From Liopterus haemorrhoidalis (Eukaryota; Arthropoda; Insecta; Coleoptera; Dytiscidae): a stretch of 64,000 bases of DNA. Numbering within the stretch: the stretch's first letter is position 1; each line of letters starts with the position of its first letter. Below the pieces are notes generated by a model. The model was not told where the DNA came from. It made no database searches and saw nothing but the letters and a program-made list of their open reading frames with translations. Shown here piece by piece: positions 30,341-43,076 of the stretch. The translations under genes and the position numbers were made by a program. The stretch is from positions 20,450,474-20,514,473 of the forward strand of contig OZ020625.1 in the NCBI GenBank assembly GCA_963971575.1. Reading direction: 5' to 3'.

Positions 30341-33300
30341 ATACATCAAGATAAATAAGTAATTATAAATAACAGTGCAATTCCACTTTAAGTTTTTGCA
30401 CTTTAGATGGAACCAAGGGAACCCTATCACTGAACACTGTATCTTGGGGGGGGGCACTGATAATGTTTATTGGGGAGGAAGGGACGATGCCGGCGCCAGG
30501 TTCGCTTGTATTCGGCGTGGATCGACCATCCTCCTTAAAGCACGTACGCGGTGATGATGGAGGCTTCCCTCACTTTAATTTTTAGTTTGTCGCAAAGAGG
30601 CCTGCTGTTCTGGCACCAGGGGCCCAGCTGCCCATGATGAACGGCTGATGAGCCCATGATGAAGTGTTGTGATGGTAACAATATCTGGAAAACTGTTTTT
30701 AATTGCGGAAAGGAAATCGGGTGTGGAATATTTTATTTATTTTTTTTTTTTCGGGTATTGGCGACACAGAGTGCGCTGGGTCCTTCCTAGTGGACTGCGA
30801 CGTCACATACAACGACTTTCCATTCTTTTATTAGTATTGGTTTTGGTTTTAGCAACCTTTCGTTGGCGGTCCTGATGTGCGGCTCTTCGTGGGTTACATA
30901 GCCGTTGAAGCGGGCTAGCCGCGCGATGTTTTTGGCCAATCGGTTGTGACGTTATATGTGACTCCAGTGGGTAGTGGGACATCCTTGTAAATCGTGCGAA
31001 AGGGATTCAGTTCGTTCGCATCCAGCTCTGTGGCATCGCAGGTGTGGAGGATTGCTGAGGTTTCCAGCGGTAGGAACCATGTTGCATTTTAGTTGGATAC
31101 CCCGGACGTAATCTCGTCCCGTCCAAAACGGCGGGGAATTATGGATCCAGGCGCTCGAGTAGCTAATAATGGCGCCCTGTTGAAGCCCGTTGCCCGAGTA
31201 GGAAATCTCGAGGGCATCACGGTGTTTGGTTTTCAGAAGTTCTTTATTGGTGATTTGACCTAGGAGTTTTAATAATCGTATTTTAAAGGCTAGTACCGGA
31301 GGGCAGGTAGCGGCGGCTAAGGATAGTGGATCTGTATTAGATGCTAATCTGGATAGTCGGTTGTATAGGACGAGGGGGACGTGAGTGGCAAGTTCGGTAA
31401 TGCCGAGCCTGCCGTCGTGAGTCCGCGAGTAGAAAAAGTGATTTGTAGTGGATTTGGGAAGATGTAAAAAAGTTTTTATAGAAGAAAGGATGGCCATGTG
31501 GCATTTTTTCAGAGTCCCTCGTGTTATATGTGGATATTGTAGGTCGTGGAAAAGGCGCGGAATGAAATGGTAGGGTAGAATATTTAATCTTTGTTGGGGC
31601 TTGAGCGCCGTTTTAGATGGGTGTTCCCTGGATATGAGAGAGTTCTTTGGCGTCGGAGCAGTCAATTTCAACTTAATTGAAATTGGGACCAAGGTATTTG
31701 AGGTATTCGTTGGACCGAGCTTGGGGATACAGTTGATTTGGATTTTGAATGTTGGAGCTGTAACGGAGAAACGCTTTTTTTAAGGTACAGTGGATGTGGA
31801 TAATGCGAGGCATTTAGCTGGATTAATTTGAAGGCCGCGGTCTGTCAGGAATTTGGACATGATGTTAAGGATTTCTTAGGTATCGTGGCGATCGCAAACG
31901 GCAACAATTAGGTCGTCTGCGTAGGCCAGCAGAGCAACCTTACTGTCGCCGATCGGGATACCACAGTCAGGATTTGTAGCGTCAAGGAGTTCGTCCATGC
32001 TTAAGTTGAACAGGATGGGAGAGAGGGGATCGCCTTGCTTAACGCAGCCTCTCACTGCGAAGGGGACGGTGGTGGATTTGCCACATTGGATGGTAGTTTT
32101 GCAGTTGGTATATAGGTTTTCTATGACTGTAATTAAGTTGTTATGGAAGTGGACACGGCGTAGGGTGCGGGTTATGGTGCTGTGAGGAACTGAATCAAAT
32201 GCTTTTTTTAGGTCAAGGGATATTATGTGGTACGGTTTAGATTGAGTTCTTCGGATTTTAATGAAATGGTGTATAAGGATTGAGTTGACGAAACAGCTGT
32301 GTATCTTGCGGAAACCGCGCTGGGCGGCGTGAAGATCTAGGTGGTTTAGTCTATTGGATAGGATTTTAGAGAATAGCCGTGTGATTGCAAAGGTGACAGG
32401 GATGGGACGCCAATTGTTAATTGAGGATAGGTCTCCTTTCTTAGGGATGAGGGTTGTTCTACAGGCTTTAAAGTGGTCTGGGAAATGGCCGGAGACAAGA
32501 ATAAGGTTAAAGAACAGAGAGAATTATCAGGGTTTGGTTTTCGCAATGATAGCGGCTGTAACGCATTCGGGACCTGGGGCACTGAGTTTGGTGGAGGCTA
32601 TTGCGGAGGTGAGCTCGTCGAGGGATATAGGAGTGTACGTGGAGCTGGTCTCGTAGTTATTTGTGTGTACATGATGTTTGTTGGTGTAATCTTTGTTGTT
32701 AAAATTTCTTTGATACTCTGATTCTATTTGTGTTATGTCGGGAGTCTGAGTTTCGTCTTGTGTTAGCGTATCGTTGTATATGTGGTTTGCGAGGGATCTG
32801 CGGTCTTTATTGTAAGCATCTTGTGTTTTTTACTTGCCCGACCTTAATATATAAGGGGCAAGTATTGTAATCGCGAAAATTTTCGATGTCGAGATTTTGA
32901 CGGATGACCACGTTTCATGGTCCAGGGAATCCAAAAAACCTATTTTCGAAGTGCCGTCCGTATGTGTGTGTGTGTGTGTGTGTGTCTGTCTGTCTGTCTG
33001 TGTGTATACACGATAACTCAAAAACGGTTTAACTTAAAGAGTTCGTTCTGGTACTAAAAAATTCTCCTATTAAATGGGAAGAACCCTATTGTTTTTTATG
33101 AAAATCGGTTGACTAGAAATGGGAGTTTACTCGTGTCGATTTAAAGATTTTTGCGAATATTTAGCAACAGAAAAATATTTCGAAAAAATTTATTGAACAA
33201 AAGTTACTATAAATGCAATAACTAATAACTTTTATTTGAGACGTTTTTTGATAAAACGAAAAATTTCGAATTTTTTTTGTAAAATTATTTAAAATTTTTC

Positions 33301-34910
33301 TAAGTCTCAATTTTTTCATACTTATATGTAACGTTTCCATGGTCATGATAATTAATTCGTAACTAGTAAAGCAAGCCTTGGACAAAAATTTGTATAGAAC
33401 ATAATTTGATGTATTTTTGAAGATTTATCTAAATATTATTATTTTTTTTTTTTTAATTTACATTTTATTTTTAAATATTTTTTTATGGGAGGGCAAGTCT
33501 AGCGGAGGTTTCCCTTCGCCACTGGTTTGAAATGGGAAGCACGGGAGCGGATAGTATGGTTTGATGGTTTTTTGTTGTGGTTTTGTGGTGATGGTCTGTT
33601 GTGTGTATGGGATCTGTTATTGGAGTTTAGTGGAGTACAATTTGTTTTGTTTAGGATTTTCGTAGATTATATCTTTCAGTTACAATTAGGGGAAACATAT
33701 TATTGTTTATGACATGTTTGGTTAGGTGCCGGATTAGGATATATGTCGCTGGAGCAGGTAAGCGATTCATTAGTTAGAGTTTCTGTTATTGGGTTTCTTG
33801 TGAGGGTACGATAATGCGATTATTCAAACTTACCTGAGGTTGAAGCTTAAATGAAATTGTCTTTACTAGTTTGTTTTGATGAATTTAAAGGAGTGTGTTC
33901 GGATGAATGAACTTCAAAATTTACTGTGAAATCTGAAACAATGGTATTTTCAGTAACGGATTCTACCGGAGTTTGTCTAAGTGGAGAGACTGCAAGATTA
34001 ATAGAACGATTTTCATCAATGAATTTCTGGACGATTTCTCTATATTTAGGTTGTCGCCGTTTGCCTTTAATAGCTTCCGATAAGCGTTGGGGAAATTTTT
34101 TGTATAAAATGGAATTTACCTTGACACGTGGACCATCGAAAGCGACCTCGGCCCGTGCTAGGGCTTCCACCTCGGCTGTGGACAATTGCTCCCGTTTGTT
34201 GGCGGCTTCCTGTTCCATGTCCGCGTTGTACTCGGCCCGATAGGCCCGGCTTCGGTGTTGGCCGAGTCCGCAGGTTGTTCCGAATGATTTCCCACAGTCC
34301 TTGCAGGTTGTCGAAACGGGGAGGCCTTTGGCGATGGTACAGTATCTCCTTTGGTGTTGCTGTCGGCTGGCATGTGTGTTTTACGCTCTGCCGCACGGGC
34401 ACGGGAATTCGTCGGCCATGGTGGATGTTAATGACGTGCTGATCCGGTTGTGTAGCTGAATAGCGTCAGCAGCAGCTGTGGTATTTAGCACTTGTAGAGG
34501 TTAATCTTTAGGTGAGCGATTTGAAGCCAATTATGGCTGTTAAAGCCAGCGTAGAACGCGCAAGGAGAAGGGCTTGTCCACACTTGCTGCGGATGTCGTT
34601 CACTGTTGGTGATCGTTGCACTAAGGCTGACTTACTGTTATACTGCAAGGACTTATGATGGTTTGTTGCAAGTATATATCACTTGTTGTACGCCATTTCA
34701 CTTGTCACTTGGCACTTGATTTTATTAACAATTATTTGAATGAAAAAAAAATATTGTTATATATTGTCTTACGCATGGTCACGGTGAGTAATAGAATAAA
34801 ATAAACTTACTACACTTTGTATTACTGGATAATATTATCCGTGACGCTTTTAAGCACCGGTACTTGAAGGCGGTTTGGAGCCAGTAGTTGATCGGAGCTC
34901 TGTAACACGT
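30341..34910 (-). pseudogene. R2 family C, copy C1 (decayed R2 element)
   Basis: The ORF starts at ATG 34419 (MADEFPCPCGRA, then a stop, then a finger ending in HQRRYC; second finger CKDCGKSFGTTCGLGQHRS; Myb-like region …RLSEAIKGKRRQPKYREIVQKF). After an insertion at 32832-33499 the RT follows in broken frames, including AYADDL near 31920 and the post-RT block 31692-30952 (LKPQQRLNILPYHFIPRLFHDLQYPHITR, SYSGNGLQQGA, CRAGCERTESL-like HRAGCERTESLSHDLQGC). The RLE near 30800 reads LLKPKPILIKEWKVVVCDVAVH, with the PD motif spoiled. About 60% similar to family A by eye. Many stops and frameshifts: an old copy. Its 5' UTR runs to 28S sequence at 34911; its 3' end near 30350-30430 abuts the 28S fragment of A2 without a precise site. 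Confidence 0.8.
32832..33499. mobile_element. TIR-bearing non-autonomous element 'Z', copy 2
   Basis: Ends ACTTGCCC / GGGCAAGT. It is the inverted relative of 6447-7035 (shared core CGACACGAGT, GGTCATGATAAT…, ATGTAACGTTTCCATGG). It interrupts R2-C1: the uninterrupted sequence is visible in C2 near 45705 (CTTGTGGTTTTTTGAAATGG). About 25 extra bases lie between its right TIR and the R2 sequence. It contains a (TG)n/(TCTG)n microsatellite at 32962-33004. Non-coding. Confidence 0.6.
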
Positions 34911-34946
34911 CTACTCCCGCCGGTTAACCGAGCTCGATTAAATATT

Positions 34947-34986
<40 letters not shown>
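34911..34986 (-). rRNA. 28S rRNA gene fragment upstream of the R2 site (diverged pseudogene)
   Basis: Minus strand: CAATGTGATTTCTGCCCAG, GTGCTCTGAATGTCAACGTG, then AATCGAGCTCGG and CCGGCGGGAGTAGACG, leading into the R2-C1 5' UTR. It overlaps a perfect palindrome at 34968-35012. Confidence 0.85.
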
Positions 34987-35012
34987 GTTGACGCAATGTG
35001 ATTTCTGCCCAG
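34968..35012. repeat. 28S-derived palindrome (19-bp perfect stems)
   Basis: CTGGGCAGAAATCACATTG, loop GTTGACG, then CAATGTGATTTCTGCCCAG. Both arms are the same piece of 28S rRNA in opposite orientation, so the palindrome arose from an inverted joining of 28S DNA. Confidence 0.93.
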
Positions 35013-35020
35013 ACTGATCG

Positions 35021-35121
35021 TGCCAAACTAGAGTCAAGTTCAACTTGGTCTTCTTTCCCCGCTAATTTTTCTAAGCTCGTTCCCTTGGCAGGGGTTTCGC
35101 TAGATAGTAGATAGGGACAGT

Positions 35122-35157
<36 letters not shown>

Positions 35158-35179
35158 AAGATGACGAGGCATTTGGCTA
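35021..35179 (-). rRNA. 28S rRNA gene fragment downstream of the R2 site (pseudogene)
   Basis: Minus strand begins exactly TAGCCAAATGCCTCGTCATC at the end of R2-D and runs through GACGCGCATGAATGG, CCCTATCTACTATCTAGCG and GAAAAATTAGCGGGGAAAG to GACTCTAGTTTGGCAC. It has small changes (GACCAAGTTG for GACCCTGTTG). It extends about 14 bp further into 28S than the equivalent fragment at 25330-25478. Confidence 0.95.
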
Positions 35180-35587
35180 TTATAAACTTTATTGTTGATT
35201 TCACAATAATACATTTCGGCGTTAAGGCGGCCGTCGCCGTTAGTTTTTCGTGCGAATAAAAAAAAAAATGAGCCAAACAGCGGTACATCCAGCTGTTTGA
35301 CTCATCTTATAGCCAAGGGGTCTTGTTGGATGAGGTACGACGAGGCTCCTTGCTGGTTAGGATGTTAACCATCGTCAAAATTACATTATATGTAAAATAC
35401 ACCGAGACCTGCGCCATATTGCGGAAGACGGTGTAATAAAAACAAACATTGAACACGAACAATAACACAAATCATGTGTTCACAGGACACTGCACTGCGC
35501 TCACAGGACACGACACAAACAAATTAAAAACAAGTTGTCTTCGCCGTCGGAATTTTGAGCAGGTTGTGTGATAAAGGAGAGTGCTGC
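35180..35587 (-). other. R2-D 3' UTR
   Basis: From the stop of the R2-D frame to the precise 28S junction. No gene. The last bases before the 28S are an A/T-rich ATAAAGTTTATAA. Confidence 0.65.
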
Positions 35588-38500
35588 TTAATGTCCGGAT
35601 TGGAGGGGATGGTGGTTCCAGGATTTTCTGGTGAACACACGATGATGAAAGTCAGCGTGAATAGAGCAGCCACCCTTGATGACGTCGGTAATGGAACTTC
35701 TAATATCTTTGTCTGTAATTCCCAGAAGGCTAACTGCGACTCTGTTTTCGGCACACCACGTACCACGAGCGCCCAGGATGTATGGGGCGACAGTAATTTG
35801 TTTATTCGTGCCGTGAGCCTGGGATATGGCGTATTGCATGCCCTCGGTCCCGTAGTAGTCTTCCTTCTGGCTATAGGCAGAAGAAAGAGCTCTACTTTCA
35901 CAGCTTATTGCGACGTCGCAAATTACCACTTGATCATCCCTGGCGCAGACCAGATCAAGCTTCCGGAGGAAGCCGTCAGGTTGCCTCAATCTGGGCTCCA
36001 TGTCTACCGTAAAACCCGCTTTGATGGCCTGCTCGCGCACTCGCTTAGCGATGAAATTGTGGCGTTCAATGCGAGACCAATGGGTTGAAGGGCAGCCCTG
36101 GAACACATGCGAAAGGGACCCAGACTCTCCACAGCCGGCACGACAGCGGCGCTGCTCGACTGGGTTTGGTGGGATTCCCTGTGTCGGCAGCATATTATAG
36201 CCAAGTTGAATGGCTCTGGTGTAATCCCTGCCTGACCAATAGGGACGTGGGGCGCCGATCCTATGTCCGCTCACGCTGTTGGAGCTCCCTTGCAAGAGTC
36301 CATGGCTGGAGTAGGAGTCCTCCAGTTCTCTCCTCGTAGAGGAGGCGATTATTTCGTGGGACGGGTGCGAAGAGGACTGACGTTCTAATTTCTGCCCAAT
36401 GCACGTACCACATGTACGCCAGCTTGTCAATTCGGCAGTAGATAGGCGGTCTCCGGACAGCCGGAGACGGTTCAGCCTATTAAGGAGTATAACCGGAATC
36501 GTCCGGACAAAGCTGGGCAATCACAGGCCTTCATCTCTGACTTTTGCATGGAAGGCGGCGTAAGTAGTTGTTTTGGGCAGGTGGAGAATCCTCTTTGCTG
36601 TTGTTCGAAGCAAGACGTCGCAGTCCTTAAGGGATCTCTTCGATATTGCAAAATATTGCATATCGTGCAGCATCTTGGGTGCGATGAGCTGGCTTAGCAG
36701 AATAAACTTCTGCTGTGGTTTTAAAGGTGCCCATATCAAGGAGTTCAGTGTTTTACGAAGATCAGCGGCACTTAAGCATCGGGAAGGATGACCGAAATGT
36801 CCTGGTCGCCCACCCTGAGACACGGCTTGGTGGCACAGAAGAGTTTCTTCTGCTTCGGCACCCTGCCGACGGTTAGGGCGGTGCACGTCCTTACATTTAG
36901 CGATAGTCCGCGTCGATGAAGGAAACTGTGCACCTGATCAATCGTCGCTTATATCTCTCGGACGGACGACCTGCTGATAGGTCGTCGGCGTAAGCTACTG
37001 CGGCCACATGGCATCCCTGGATCTCAAGACCCAGCTTATGATCGAGTGAGCTGAGTAGTTCGTCCATTATTAGGTTAAACAATACCAGTGACAACGGGAC
37101 GCCTTGTTTGACCCCTCGTGTCATGGGAATGTAGCCGTTAGTTTGTCCACCACAGGTGATTATGGTTGTGCATCCGTTATACATTTCTCTGACGAGATTA
37201 ATGGTTTTGGGATGCACTCGCACTCTGTGGAGGGAACGAGGGATACTGTGCACCGGTATCGTATCGAACGCCTTCTTATGATCCAGGGTGACTATATTGT
37301 ATGGGGTCTTCTTGAGTCTAAACTCCTTGAACAGGCACTGCAGCAGCACGGCGTTCGCCATGCACGCATCGATGCTGCGAAATCCCCTCTGTGAACTATT
37401 GATATTTAGAGTTCCTAATCGGGAGGCAAGGTATTTGCAGAACAGGCGAAGGAGTACGGAGGTCATGGTGATAGGGCGCCAGTTGCCGACATCTGAAAGG
37501 TCGCCTTTCTTCGGTTCCAATGTGGTTCTGCATTCTTTCAACGCGTCAAGTATACACCCGCTAAACAACATCAGGTTGAAGAGGAAGAAGAGCTCGTGGA
37601 TGGATGCCCATTTGAGATTGTTTACGGAGAAACCATCGTATCCAGGAGCCGATGGTCTCGTATTCTTCACGAGCTCTCCCACCTCCTCCACCGTGATGGG
37701 GCGATAGGACGTGTCAGCGCCATAATTGACCGGGATCGCTGGTACGTCCTCAGGCGATGAAGCAGAACAAATATGACCTCGTATTTCTTCTCAATGTCAT
37801 GTATTGTTAGGACCATACCATTATTTTCGGGCAAGGAATCGTTTATCAAATGCGAGGCCACGGCACGACGATCCTTCTTAAAAAGATTCTGCCAGATCCA
37901 GAACTCCCTAGCACGGGTTTCTCCGGATAGGCGTCTCTTCTTCTTCTTCGTCTTTGGTCATCCGTGGTCGTTATGCTGCTTGGGCTGGGGCTTCTGTCCG
38001 GGTGGCTCACTCTTCGGTGTTTTCTTGGATCGGCGGGGGGGTGCCCCTCCTTGATTACGGGTCAACAACATGTTGGCCAGGGGTAGAAAATCGCGGCTCT
38101 CAAGGAACGCCGCGAAGTCTGCCGCCGCAAACCGTAACTCCTCAGATCGCGCCCCGGCCCACAGATGCGCGAATAGCGCATCGTGTGCCGAGGAATCTTC
38201 GGATGAGGAGGCGGCGTCCATCCGGGGAGCCTGGGGTCCCGTAGACCCTGGTATCCCGACGTCTCGGATGTGTCAGGGGAGGGGCTGGGGAAGCTGAACA
38301 AGCACTCTTGTGTCGCCGCAGTGCCCACCGATAACAGAAGATTGGGGGGTGAGTCGTCCGAAAGCAGCTCCATGGAGCCTGGGCTGGATGGTGAGTGGTA
38401 AAGAAGTCTGCGTCATCTTCTTGGTAAGGGATGTTATGTTGTATACTGGTCCTCGACATAGTACTGCCTTTGCCTGTAGCTCCTCAATGTTGGACCTAGC

Positions 38501-38979
38501 GCGGGAGAGTGTGAGATGTTCAAGTCAGATGAGGTAGTAAGGCTAGGGGCCGACTGTGTTATCTCGTCGTCGCCAGCTAGCTGAGCTAACAGCTCTTTGT
38601 ATTTGGCTGTTTTTCGCTGGCCTTTAATCGACTCTACAGACCTAGCAAATTGGGCCACCAGAACCTGATTGATGTTCTGGTTACCTGAAGATCTTGTTAT
38701 GGCCAGCTCAGCTAGTACTAATTGGCGACGTTCGAAGTCAGACCAGGCTTTAGACCTGGCCTTTTCAGCTCTAGCCTCTCCTTCCTTGTTGTATATCGCC
38801 TTGTTTGCCTTGCTCCGGTGTAGTTGACGGCCGGAGAGAGTTGAGAAGGCGGCGTCGCAGTTGGGGCAATTGTGTGCCGGCAAAGTAGCAATCGGGTTTA
38901 CCTTGCAAACCAGCCGTCGATGCTTTTGAAGTATCTTCTCATCCCTCAAGAGTGTACCGCATTTACACCTGATCCCCAT
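35588..38979 (-). pseudogene. R2 family D element ORF (decayed)
   Basis: Starts at ATG 38979: finger 1 CKCGTLLRDEKILQKHRRLVC, finger 2 CPNCDAAFSTLSGRQLHRSK, Myb-like RRQLVLAELAI…RSVESIKGQRKTAKYKELL. After a disrupted Pro/Ser-rich linker the RT is readable at 37691-36897 (RPSAPGYDGFSVNNLKW, LGTLNINSSQRGFRSIDACMANAVL, IVTLDHKKAFDTIP, GVKQGVPLSLVLFNLIMDEL, VAYADDLSAG). Note GVPLSL for GDPLSP. The post-RT region lies at 36886-36521 and 36520-35588 (CRAGCGESGSLSHVFQGCP zinc knuckle; LRKLDLVCARDDQVVICDVAI endonuclease; LGARGTWCAENRV). Several frameshifts. The element is bounded at its 3' end by the exact 28S site, so it is a bona fide R2, but clearly more distant from A and C. Confidence 0.83.
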
Positions 38980-39589
38980 GCTAACTCCGCTCGAGATGGC
39001 TCGGATAAATCTGTCTGCGTGCGCGGTGCTGTAAGCAGAATCGGTAGGGCGTGCCTAGGGTAGTTATAAACGTTTAGGTTTGCGGTTGCCTTCTCAAACA
39101 GCCGCCGGAGGCTATGGAATGCCTCCGTTGATGATGAAAATTATAATAGCCATTATAAGGGGTAAGGGGTTTTTCTAGTCGGAATGGGGCCGAAAGGGTA
39201 AGAAGAAGCACAAATCCGCAAAAAAATTGGGAGGGGGGGGGGGGTGCAAAAATGAGCCCCACTAAAAATGGTCGGAGGGGTCGGCCACTTATTTTGAGAA
39301 AAAATGCCAAATAGTTACTATTGCCGTAATGAGAATATTTGGAAATGTGGCTTAGAAAACTTTTTGGGATAATAAAGGAAACTTAAATATGTATTAAAAT
39401 AAAATAAAATTTGGGTGATAGTGATACCCGACAGTTACTCCGCGGACCGCAACTACTCAAATCGCGATTCGCGGAAAAAAAAATTTGGACAATAATTATT
39501 ATTAAGTCCCAAAACTGCAAAATTTTCCCTAAAAAGTCCCTAAAAGCGAAAATCTGATATTTTTCTAAGTGCAATTCTCGCGACGATTT
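38980..39589. other. Gap between R2-D and R2-E1
   Basis: Probably the R2-D 5' UTR followed by unassigned AT-rich DNA. It includes a long G run near 39231-39244. No gene, no recognisable 28S sequence. Confidence 0.4.
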
Positions 39590-42540
39590 CCTCTTTGCCC
39601 GAAGGCGGCAGGCGCGACCGTAGGGCACGCCCGGGTCAGTCTGGTAAGAAAACCCGCGATCGGCTGTTCGGCTATGATTCTCGCGGTGGTTTGGTCGGCC
39701 TCGCTAGAAGATCGTATCTTATCGGGAAGGATGCGTAGGATGGCGTGTCGCAAGTACGGCAAGCCCTACCCGCCATCGCGGACCTTCGCTTGCAGGAATT
39801 GGTTCGGTGTATGTACGCTGAGGTGCAGGATTTTCTTGATCGACTTCCGAACGAGTCTATCACACTCAGTCAGTACGCTCATTGTCAAGGCCGGGGATTG
39901 AAGGCCATAGTACAGGCGTGGCAACAAATACGTCCCTAGTATGTGGTACTTCTGGTCAGGCTTCAGAGGCGCGCGCATTAACGCGGTTAGCAATCGCGAC
40001 AGGTGGTAGACTGTCGGTCTGGCCGCTCTGGATACCGAGAACTGGTGTCCAAGATATCGGAACGTTTGGAGGTCGGTCGCAACTCTAATACGGCTTCTGC
40101 CTATCTGGAGGATGGAGCTCGTGCGAGACACGGATGCTGCCCGCATGCGTGGCAGCCGCTACGGCTACGCACTTAGTTGGATTTAGCTCCATCCCCCTTG
40201 CCGCAAAGAAGTCAGACAGAGATGTCGCCATCTCTAACTCTTATTCCTCCAAGATAAGCACGTCATCCGCAAAAGCGATGCATGCAACACGCTCTCCTGG
40301 CGCAACCGTACCACCTTGTCCTCAGCCGTTGAAATTGCAAACAAGCTCGTTGACCACGAGGTTGAACAGCAGGGGGCTCAGCGGGTCTCCCTGCTTCACG
40401 CCCCGTTCAAAGTAGATGCGCCCCGTCCTGCCTTTACCCACGCTGATGGTCATGTGGGCATCGAGTGCGTTCTAAATTATACTCGATTGTTTTCGCGACT
40501 ATCCCCATTCTCTCCAGAGCGCGCGTGACCGAATGGTGAGAGACCGTATCGAAAGCCTTCCTCACATCCAGCGACACAACGTTGTACGCATTGCTAACCA
40601 ATTTTTGGGACCGGATGTACTGGTCTAGGATAAGTGTGTTGGCAATTGTACCGTCCAATTCACGAAAGCCCCGTTGACGACGGTGTATCGATGGTAATGG
40701 GCCGCCAGTTAGATGCCTGCCGAAGATCACCTTCTTTCGGCAGTAGGATGGTTCTTGACTGCTTTCACTGTGTGGGCGTCATGCACCGATACAGCACGGC
40801 GTTGAAAAGGACGGCCAACAGTTCCGGAAAAAAGCGCCTGACCTGAGACATCGTAACGCCTTCAGGGCCAGGAGCGGAGTGTATCCAGTTCTGAAGACCA
40901 GCCCGTACGTCGTCGGCCGCAACGGGCGTGTGAACCGGTGTGGACCAGTAGTGCCGTCCACAGGTGCATCGTCCCTGATCGACCCGCATTCGAATGGGCC
41001 ACGGAACAGTGTGTCCACGTCATCCAAATCGGGCAGGATCTCTTCCTCCAGTATTGGCTTCCTATCGAGTATTTTCTGTGCCAGTGCTGATCGCTTAGAG
41101 TGATACAAGTCCTGGCACTTCTTGTATTCGGCGGCCCTCTTTTTCCATACATTAGCCGGAGGTGGTGGGCGAGGGCCTCTCGTGCGTGGATCGTTTGTCG
41201 AACCGCACCAATCTGCGGATTTGCAACCGGGCGGGAAATTTATAGTGAGTCAGCGGTTAAGGGCTGCGTCTAGTTGCTCGGGTGTGTCGTGCAAGGCCGA
41301 CCGGATCAGAGAAATGGTTTCCTGATCAGCATCTTGCTCGGCATTGCTCAAGGCGATTGTGAACGCAGGGCCAGCTTCCGAAGTCTCGACGGTGTACTGC
41401 GCTGTTGGAATTGCGCTAGGTGCTTCCTCAGCACCACCCCGAATCGTATCCGTCGCAACGTGGTCCGTGGATCTGTTAGACGGGAATCGGGGAACATCTG
41501 GGGACACCGCGTCGACCACAAGCTGCCGCGTTCTACTTGCAGCCTTGCCAGCCTTCCTTTGCTTTCATGACGAGTTATCGTCCGAGGTTCGAACCGGAGG
41601 AGACCTCCCCTTGGAAGACCAGGGGGTTACTCCGCTGAGTCGACCAAATTTACCTTGATCGGAGGTGACATGTTGGACCTACGTGGTTCAGCACGCATCT
41701 CTGGCGAGGCCGTGCACCCATTAGGGGACGATCTGGGCATTTTCCCCGTGAGACGGGGAAGGGCCTCGCCAGATGGATTGGCCAAACCTCTGTTGTTAAA
41801 TTTGTGACGGGCAGCTAACGGCAGGTGTTGCGGGGAGAAGGACATTTTCCTTTTCCCTAAAGAAGGTGGCGGCGAGGATCAGAATCGATGTCTGAAATCA
41901 AGATAGCGACAGGCCGCTTAGGTGGTGCGGGGGCCTCCGGCGTGCTCAGTTGTTTAAGGTGTTGGGGAGATAGCTTTGCCGCCTGAGCGTAGCATATCCT
42001 AACAGGCGACGTGATGAGCGCGTTCGAGTTCGCATTGGGGGCCCGACAAGCCGAAGGTCTATCCTTCTCGGTTGTATTTCTGATTGCACCGTGGGAGACG
42101 ATTGCAAGGCCGGTAATTAATAGGTTTCGGTTTGCGGCGGGTCGTTCACGGCGCGCTCTTTCCAATACGGGCTTGTATTTGGGCTTTAACCCTGCGATAC
42201 CGGATCTAATGTGTGGTCAGACCGGTCGTTCTGTTCATTTCGGCAAACGATACCTTACCGTTCAGGCGCGTGGCCTCGTATGTCGCAATCTGTGACATGA
42301 TCTCAGACTCGGAGGAAGGCAGTTTGCTTGCTATCTCTTTATTGTAAAGCTTCGTGTGTACCCGACGCTCGTGCTGACGCACGGACGCGATCGGCGGGAA
42401 GCTCATTTTACAGAACTGGCACCTATCTCTGTGACGAGTTCCGCAATCCTTCAGGTGTCATTGAAGGCTTGATTTCAGCACGTAACTCCTGCCGCATTTC
42501 TCGCAAGAATGCGCGCCAGCTGTACTTGTCGAAGTCTTAG
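39590..42540 (-). pseudogene. R2 family E, copy E1 (3'-truncated, decayed)
   Basis: N-terminal fingers are readable near 42510-42340 (CEKCGRSYVLKSSLQ…HLKDC; CQFCKMSFPPIASVRQHERRVH) followed by a Myb-like part. Middle frames at 41519-40779 are broken. RT pieces: RQRGFRELDGTIANTLILDQYIRSQ, VVSLDVRKAFDTVSHHSV, and near 40270 ACIAFADDVLILE with both Asp (family E uses FADD). Post-RT: LKPDQKYHILGTYLLPRLYYG, KKILHLSVHTPNQFLQAKVRDG. Compared with E2 it lacks about 70 bp before the QRGFRELDG block, and it ends near 39590 without the endonuclease. Non-functional. Confidence 0.8.
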
Positions 42541-43063
42541 TTTTGGACAACTGCGAGAGGCCGGGATTTCACTCGGCCCTCGTACTTTGTGAAGATTGCG
42601 CGGTGCCCTTGGCACCCACCCGATGGAATTGGGCGGGATGTGGCTCTCAAGTATTCCCGAGAGGGGGCGCCACGAATGTTCGGACCGTAGTCCGGATGTT
42701 AGGTCCACTCGTGTTTGGTTTTGCCGTAATAAGTCCCAAATGCTGTGAACGGCGATGGAGACCGTCATCGCCGCAATTATTCTTCGAGGCTTGATCTTTG
42801 ATTTTTGGAGCTTGTATGGTGGGTATTGTACCGGAGAACGGGTAGCAACCCGATACACCCTCGTTCAAAGGCCAGATGGAAGGCCCGTCGCCCGACTGAC
42901 TTTAGTGACAGGATAGTGGCCAAAGGGCCCACCTGCACGACAGCAGCGCCACCACGAGCAGGCGTCAGCCGGACTTGAAGGGGAGAGGCACTGGAACGCT
43001 TCGTCCATTAATGGACTACAGGCATTCAAAGACGTCCCCTGTAGTGGAGTAGTATAAGCTCAT
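42541..43063 (-). other. Probable R2-E1 5' UTR
   Basis: Between the E1 zinc-finger frame and a 13-nt 28S match at the end of E2. GC-rich relative to the flanks, no gene; an internal hairpin-like CCATTAATGG at about 43007 is noted. Confidence 0.4.
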
Positions 43064-43076
43064 AGGCATTTGGCTA
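43064..43076 (-). rRNA. 13-nt 28S R2-site remnant
   Basis: Minus strand TAGCCAAATGCCT directly follows the E2 3' end, then diverges from 28S. It marks E2 as having used the R2 site, with nearly all downstream 28S sequence lost. Confidence 0.65.

Noticed and set aside
35555..36088. 177-codon plus-strand frame, and similar plus-strand frames at 37288-38537 and 41274-42295
   Set aside because: Antisense to R2 D and E coding regions, whose GC-rich codons create long reverse frames.
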